From contig NC_046679.1 in NCBI RefSeq assembly GCF_009870125.1, positions 20,894,001 through 20,958,000 on the forward strand: DNA of 64,000 bases, in the 5' to 3' direction. Shown in pieces: positions 57,601-64,000 of the stretch (position 1 is its first letter; the number at the start of each line of letters is the position of its first letter). Both the position numbers and the translations under genes were made by a program. The notes beneath the pieces were generated by a model that worked only from the letters and a program-made list of their open reading frames with translations, had not been told where the DNA came from and did not search any database. The stretch comes from Drosophila pseudoobscura. Its lineage: Eukaryota > Arthropoda > Insecta > Diptera > Drosophilidae.

Positions 57601-60600
57601 GCCTGCTCCTACTCCTGCTCTGTTCTGACCTCTCCCCCAGAGCTCAGATACTGATAGATAACAATGAGAAAGTTTCGACTTCTTCGTCCTGAAGGAAAAG
57701 CGAGATCATCAACATTGATTTCAGAACTTTTTTTGGCGGGAGGGCATCGTCAATAACATTCAGTGATTGTCATCTTCATTTGGGAGATGGCACGAGCACC
57801 CCATCCAGCTCTCATTCGGTGGTGGCATGTCTGGGCGTGGCACTGTTCCAATTTGCAGCCGAAAACCCAAAGAAAAAATAAATTGTCTGTCATTATGGGC
57901 TTTAAGTTTGGTCAACGAATCATTTGGCTGTCGATGAGCCTTGAATTGGGCTCGAAATAAATTCAAGTTGGCAAAGTTTAAGGCAGAATGAAATAAATGT
58001 ATATAAAGAGTGCCAACTTGTCTTTAAATGAAAAATTCAACTATTAGAGAACTATTATTACATGGCAGTAATCATTTGCTGTGGCTAGCAGTCTCATAAA
58101 ATCACAACAGCCTCAAAAATGTCCACAAAAATGAATCAAAAATAATTGCAAGGCACTTGTAACACACTTGTTGGCATCTTAATTCGCTGCCAAAGATGGG
58201 GCAGTGAGCCACAAACAGTACACATGAAAGTGAAACCCATCCCCCAGGGGCATGACATCCCCTTGAAGGGAGTGAACTCTTGGGCCACCCCCAAAACAAG
58301 TTCAAAATAATCACTCATACATACACGTGCCCATCGTTTGGGTTCGTTCCCTTTGCAGTTCCGATTTCCTCCATTGCCGTTTGTTTGGTGAAGGCCTGGC
58401 ACGTGTCAATTTATATTTAAATTTAAATGCAAAAATGGAATCAAAATTCCGGGCTACACAGAATGGAATTAAATTTCAAAAGGCAGCAGCAGCACCATCA
58501 TGTTTCATTGGCAGTGCGTCAGAGAAGAGAAAACAATCATATTTTCCCAAAATGAAAATACATCGGAAAAGGTCTGTTCTGGCAACAGCATCTGCTGCCT
58601 GCTGCCTGTTGACGGATTTGGTTTACACAATATTAATGGCTGATTAAGGTTGGAGCTGGAACACGGTTTCCGTTCAATTTTGGTAGGTTAACCGATTCCC
58701 TCGAAGACCGAACGACCGACCCCATTCCCTGCCAGGACTGAAACATCTTCGAATAGAGATCAACTGTCGTGGAGCACAATGGATCCCGAATGAGTGTGGT
58801 CGTCGGTCGGTCGGGCGGCAGCTATCCCGTAGAACTTTTGTAATTGCGGTCCCATTGTTCACTTGAGTCTCATTGTTGTGCTCACCAACAGGGGAAAGAG
58901 TGGGGTTGAAAGAGACGGCTATAAAGATTGACAAAGAGAGAGAGGGAATGAAAAGAGAGACGGATGGAGGGACGGCAACAAATTATGCAAATCCCCTTTT
59001 GAATGGCTTATCCTTCATGAATTTATATCGAATCGTAAACCCAATGACGACGCGGCTTTAAGGCAAGGAAGACCGGCCCCTTCGGCCATTGGAACAATAA
59101 AAGCTCATTTGTTGCTATTATCATTTCACTAACAAATAACAAATCATCGAGCCAACGCCCCTTCTTATGGTGAAAGGTGGCCACCTCCTGGTGGCAAGTG
59201 GCAGCCAAAAACGTGTTTACCTCAGCAACGGGTGGCACACGGGCACACCCCTGATGCTGCACAAACTGCTGCCAATAAATTCTGTTAATAAACCAAAAGT
59301 TGTTAATTTAAATGATTTATATCTGTAGGAGGGTATCCCTCCCTCTCCCATTCACACACACACGCATAGCCACAGGAGGGGATAATGGTATCCCTCTCTC
59401 TCTCTGTTTCCGGTAGCCAGGGCAATGCGCTTGTTATTGCTGAGCCTCAAAAATTTACGTAATTTGGCATAACCTTTTCCATGGGCAAAGGACCAGGACT
59501 CTTCAGTTCCGAGCCTGATTTTCCTGCCGTTTGTTTGCTTAGAAATGCTCTCCCCCTACAAGTCTCTCCATCTCCTGCTCCGTGCGTGGTGGGGCAATAG
59601 GTCAAAGTCGATGTGGCAGGAGGAGGTTTAGCTGGTGGGATGTCCGTTGCCGTCAGCTTAAACCAATTTACGTTGCCGATGTCTTTATTGGAGGGTCCGT
59701 GGGTCGTACGGCTGTGAGGCCGTGGGCCGTTTGCCCAAGTGCCGAGCGCCGTGTGTCATGAATTATGGCGCCTACCAAGAGCGGAACAACTGTGCGTATG
59801 CGTAATTTGGCAAAACGAACTGGACAGCCCACCGTGCACGCCCACCCCCCCATGACACCGAGTCTATGGCCATCCTTCCGTTTCATTATACATTATACAT
59901 AGATAGACCTATAAACGAATCAAGCTGCTTTAGATGAGCCTACACTGAAAGGAAATAGAGATATAACAGCAGCTTACCTTTTGATTCTGGCTTTGGGATG
60001 GATACAAAATTGGTCTTCAATTGATCACCTTTTCTTGTCATCCGAATATAGAACGAATCCCATCGCCTTTCCATATTCTATTCTCCAGACTCCTAGACCT
60101 CGAGCTGCCTTTTCGTTCAGTGTAACCATCCTTATAAAGATTTATCTATATATCTATCTGCCTTATTGTTTGCTATAGAAATTATTTCATTTGTTTGTGT
60201 TTATTACAGGCAAATCTCATTCAATGCCAGAGCCAGTGACTGTTCTTGTGCACGTTTCAAGGAAACATCGTTCATTTTCCACAGCGTTTACTTTTAATGG
60301 TTCGGTTCGTCGAATGTTTTTGTGGGGGATTTTCCACATCTTAACTTTGGCCGAGACCTACAAATATTTGATGCGCCAGAGCGTCAGTTGTTTCGGCTTT
60401 TATTGATTGGCGGCGGCGTGCCTGGGTTTATGGGTATATCCCTCCCTCGGCATCAGAGAGCCGCCGCCCCCGCCACAATTCTGAGTGCTCTTGCTGTTGT
60501 TTTGGTTTGGCTTTCAAGCGTGAACGTTGCGCTACATTGAAAGGGATTTCTCGGCATTTAAATGGCTTTCCCTTTCGGGCCGATAGGATGTAGGATGCTC

Positions 60601-63600
60601 TCTCACTCCCTGCACATCCCCATTGGATGCTTCGACTATGAGCAACTAATTTCCTTCGGTTGAGAATGGTAGAGCATGAGGCATCCTGTTGCACATGCAT
60701 TAACCATGGCATTCATAATATTATGCAAACTTATACAGGACCTACATATATAGTATATATGTATGAACACCAAGAGATCTCTCATCAGGTCTTCCGGTTT
60801 GTCTCGGTGATGCTCACATTGTTTATGCTCTGGAATAAATGAATATAAAACATTTAGTTTACAGCTGCCATTTGACAAGCACTCGCCTCACTTCCACTTG
60901 CACCTCCCACTTCCACTCCCCGCAATGGAGGTGGATTCGTTGTTGGTTTTGCATTTTCTTTTAATAAAATACATGAATTATGCAGAATAGTTGATGCCAA
61001 AGATGAGAGGGACAGATAGAGATGAAGATGGCGACACTCCTGTCTTGATTTCTGAGCTTTCCTCTAAACTACTTGACATTGAAATGCCACTCAACCCAAA
61101 GACACCTACACAGAGAAAGATAGAGAGAGAGAGAGGGAGAACTCACGAGAGATAGACAGTTTGAAGATGGGTAAAGTTGGCCAAGTTCTTCGGCCTTCTA
61201 TATGTACCTGTTTCATATGCAAACTCTTTCAAAGATTTGCCAATGTCAGTGCTGCTGCTGAATTTGCAATTCAGCTCGTAAATTTACTGATTTGTTTGCC
61301 ACAAAAAGGTGGCGGCGGCTGCGGCGGCGGTGGCGGCGCCTCTTCTGATGAGTCAAGTCGAGTCGATGCCGAGTCATGGCTCGCAGGTCAAGGCTAAGCC
61401 TCATCCGAAAAGGTAAAGGCAAAAAAGGGTTTTGGGGGTAGGGGGACATAAATTTACAATTGATAGCCTGGACTGCCTCGTAATCAGTTTAAAAGGACCG
61501 AATCTCAATTTGGCAATTGAGTTTCGTCTGTGGCTCTACGTTCACACCCATAATCCAATCGTTTGAAGCGCTTTTATGGATTCGACATGTCAAATCGCGT
61601 GCAAATTTGTTTGAATTTGTTTTACTTCATCCTGCTGTGGGTCCTCGTCCTACTACCACCACCGTCCTACTACCATCCCGCAATCAAATACAAAACTCCA
61701 TGGGGGGTGTAAAAGGTTTCTCCCAGTGTCCATAAGAACTTTTCTTTTATTTTATTTTTTTTGTTTAACACTAAAGTGGTAAAAATACACGGGAGAGAAC
61801 AACCAAAATAAAAGAAAGACACCAGCAGCAACAGCAGCAGAGAACACACAAAAAAAACTTATTCAAGTCATGTAATTTGGGGGAACTTCCTTTGATATGG
61901 TACATTCCCTCATGTTTTGTATGCGTTCCGGTGCAAATTGGTTCTGTTTTTTTTCGCATTTCATTTTATTTACTCGCGGCGACATGTAGCCGTCCATATT
62001 TATTGCATAATTTTCAACATAACTCCCGCACACACACCCATCCCACCCACAAAGGGAGAGTAAAGGCCCCGAAAGACACCCAACATTGATTGTGCAAATA
62101 AAGAAAATCAAATATTGCCCGGCACTTCAATTTCGTTTGGGATTTTTACTCCCAGGGGCAGAGCAGTTCGGGGACGACTGACAGCTTCTTTTGGGGCTTC
62201 CCCGATATCCGCCATTTCTTTTTGTGCACGCCCCTGCCCCTTAATTGGCAATTGAAGCTCTTTGATTAAATTAAAGGATATTCATGTTTATTACTGTTTT
62301 TTTGACTGTAAAGCGGAACAGGGCAGGGGCAGGGCTGTATGAATCAAAGCGAGAAAACATACAATATTATCAGGAAAATACTTTAAATATTATTAAATAT
62401 TTCGAGGTATTAAAAAAGCGTTACTTTTTGCATGTGTTTGCATATTAACAATGTTTTTAAATATTCTTTTAGTGTATATTTATTGCTTTTTGAACGAAGC
62501 AATACCAAAAAACCATGATACATTTGACATGTAGATAAAGGTAGGGCGGCGCTACTATGAAAATCAGTAGTTCCAAAAACTACCATTATTCGACAGGCGC
62601 ATGTAAAAACCATGTAGAAGGTATATTTGGAGACGTCTACAGACACATTTAAACATTATTTTAAATAGTTCAGTAGGACATCTTATTTAAACAGTTAGCC
62701 AACTTGATAGAAAATAAGCATTAATTGATCGGATAATATAATTTGTTATTTACAAATTTTTCCAGAATCTTTTTCGGACCGACAATGGAAAATCAAAATA
62801 ACATATCGAATTTTGTTCGGTTTATTTATATAGATATATGAATATAGAAGTCAATTTTCCTTGGAAGTCTCTTCCTTACAAACTTACATATACATATTGT
62901 ATGTTTGGTATACTTGTAATCGTATTCCAGAGAAAGCATCAAGCATTCTTTCTTAAATATTACATGTTATTTAAGTGTCGTTTCTGTATTTTGGTGAGGG
63001 TTATTTAAATTGCTCAAACGTATTTAGAAAGCAGATATACACCTTCTAAGATAAATTAAAATTCTACAGACATTAAGGTGTATTCTTTATAAACATTAGA
63101 CAAATATACACTTCTATATCTACATATATTTACGGGAAGCTCTTTATGGCCCATATTCATAAAAGCTAGGCTATATCGCCTTGCCTGCTTATGGTTACCC
63201 AGCGAAATATATATATGTATATACATCAAAGCAACCTAAATGGTTAATATAGATATCAATTCATCTTAAATCGCTTAAAAAAAAACAAGAATTAAAATGG
63301 AGCTGGGTTATTATCCATCAAGGTGAAACAATAATTTTGCGACCCGGCTGTTTGTGCTTCTCAAGAATACACTTAAATTGTTAAGACATCAATAATATAT
63401 TAGAAAAACGCATAGATTCTTGTCTGCTTGAATAGATTTACGTTGACACTGCGATTAAGGTCTGGCAGTCGCCATTCATTGACATTCAAGTGTAGTATTC
63501 TTAATAAACATTCAACAGATATGGATGTTTATATTATTGTAAGTAATGTGAAGCGCCTGTGAAAGCGGCTGCGTATATGCTGGGCTCTCCATTCTACTTG

Positions 63601-63758
63601 GAAGAGACATACATATATAATTTATATTGTATTTCTAGTATTTTTTTAGTTCTAGTTGGGTTTTAGCTATACATTAACTTGAATTTGTATTCAGGTGATA
63701 CATAGATAATATATTTTTAAGAGTAAGATAACATCTAGAAGGAGTATCTATTTGTTCG
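54614..63758. other. Intergenic region, no supported gene
   Basis: About 9 kb. The left end should hold the neurochondrin promoter. There are GA-rich tracts near 58935-58960 and 61113-61140 and a CT run near 59395. None of the short frames shows a domain or splice logic. The last kilobase is AT-rich and probably contains the 3' UTR of the zinc-finger gene. Confidence 0.45.
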
Positions 63759-64000
63759 TCATTGATTCGATAATGGCTTGACTTCGTGCAGTCCATCGTT
63801 GCCCATCATCTCCACGCGCGCGCTCTCGGCAATCATCACAGCGTTCTGATGGCATTTGGTCTCCTCGTGCTGCCGCATGTGGTGGAGCAGACGGAAGTCC
63901 TTCTGGCAATAGTCGCAGCGGTACAATTTGATGTCCGAATGGATAAGCTCGTGCTTGGTCAGAGAATGGGAGTATGCAAATGGTTTGTCGCATAGCTTGC
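63759..64000 (-). CDS. C2H2 zinc-finger protein, C-terminal part (partial)
   Basis: The minus-strand frame from the window edge reads KLCDKPFAYSHSLTKHELIH, the second half of a C2H2 finger. A short linker (SDIKLYR) follows, then a complete last finger (CDYCQKDFRLLHHMRQH with its second His after five residues). The tail reads NAVMIAESARVEMMGNDG and ends PLSNQ with TGA at 63759-63761. The fingers suggest a nuclear DNA-binding regulator. The rest lies outside the window, so the gene cannot be named. Confidence 0.85.
   Translation of the reverse strand, partial: KLCDKPFAYSHSLTKHELIHSDIKLYRCDYCQKDFRLLHHMRQHEETKCHQNAVMIAESARVEMMGNDGLHEVKPLSNQ

Noticed and set aside
1..64000. CRISPR arrays, rRNA genes, bacterial-type operons
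   Set aside because: Looked for and not seen; the window is eukaryotic and direct repeats are LTRs, one gene duplication and microsatellites.

Overview
The window looks like a piece of a Drosophila chromosome; I cannot assign the species. The evidence is a single-exon neurochondrin homologue, small introns of 56-62 bp with good GT/AG signals, an insect-type BEL/Pao retrotransposon, a PIF/Harbinger-type DNA transposon remnant, and long AT-rich non-coding spacers. Nothing suggests bacterial or organellar DNA.

Layout. About 1-4.1 kb has no gene that I can support. About 4.1-9.7 kb is a small accessory cluster, all on the minus strand, of an uncharacterised gene family: two nearly identical 228-residue genes (A1, A2), one diverged 226-residue relative (C), and degenerate fragments of further members. 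A1 and A2 lie in a 1187-bp tandem duplication. After the duplication, a 1177-bp deletion derivative of a PIF/Harbinger transposon inserted in the first unit; the second unit preserves the exact empty site. A LINE endonuclease remnant lies between A2 and C. About 9.7-19.2 kb has no supportable gene. A complete BEL/Pao element, minus strand, with two LTRs identical by eye and one open reading frame, occupies 19.24-25.63 kb. An elongator tRNA-Met gene lies at 27.3 kb.

From 29.2 kb to at least 36.3 kb, and probably to 43.8 kb, runs a multi-exon minus-strand gene for a large low-complexity protein: an N-terminal coiled coil, a Cys/Gly-rich stretch, proline-rich segments, poly-Gln, poly-His and a Trp/Cys-rich C-terminus. 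I do not recognise it. Phase-consistent splicing gives 1091 residues. A second, far-upstream start exon is phase-compatible with exon 3 and would give 1079 residues. Neurochondrin (52.4-54.6 kb, minus) is intact. The right edge, 63.76-64.0 kb, holds the C-terminal end of a C2H2 zinc-finger protein on the minus strand. The rest is intergenic or intronic sequence with simple repeats.

The host genes do not form an operon-like unit. The functional stories are separate: a young, duplicating, lineage-restricted gene family with transposon traffic at the left; a possibly active retrotransposon in the middle; and conserved genes at the right.
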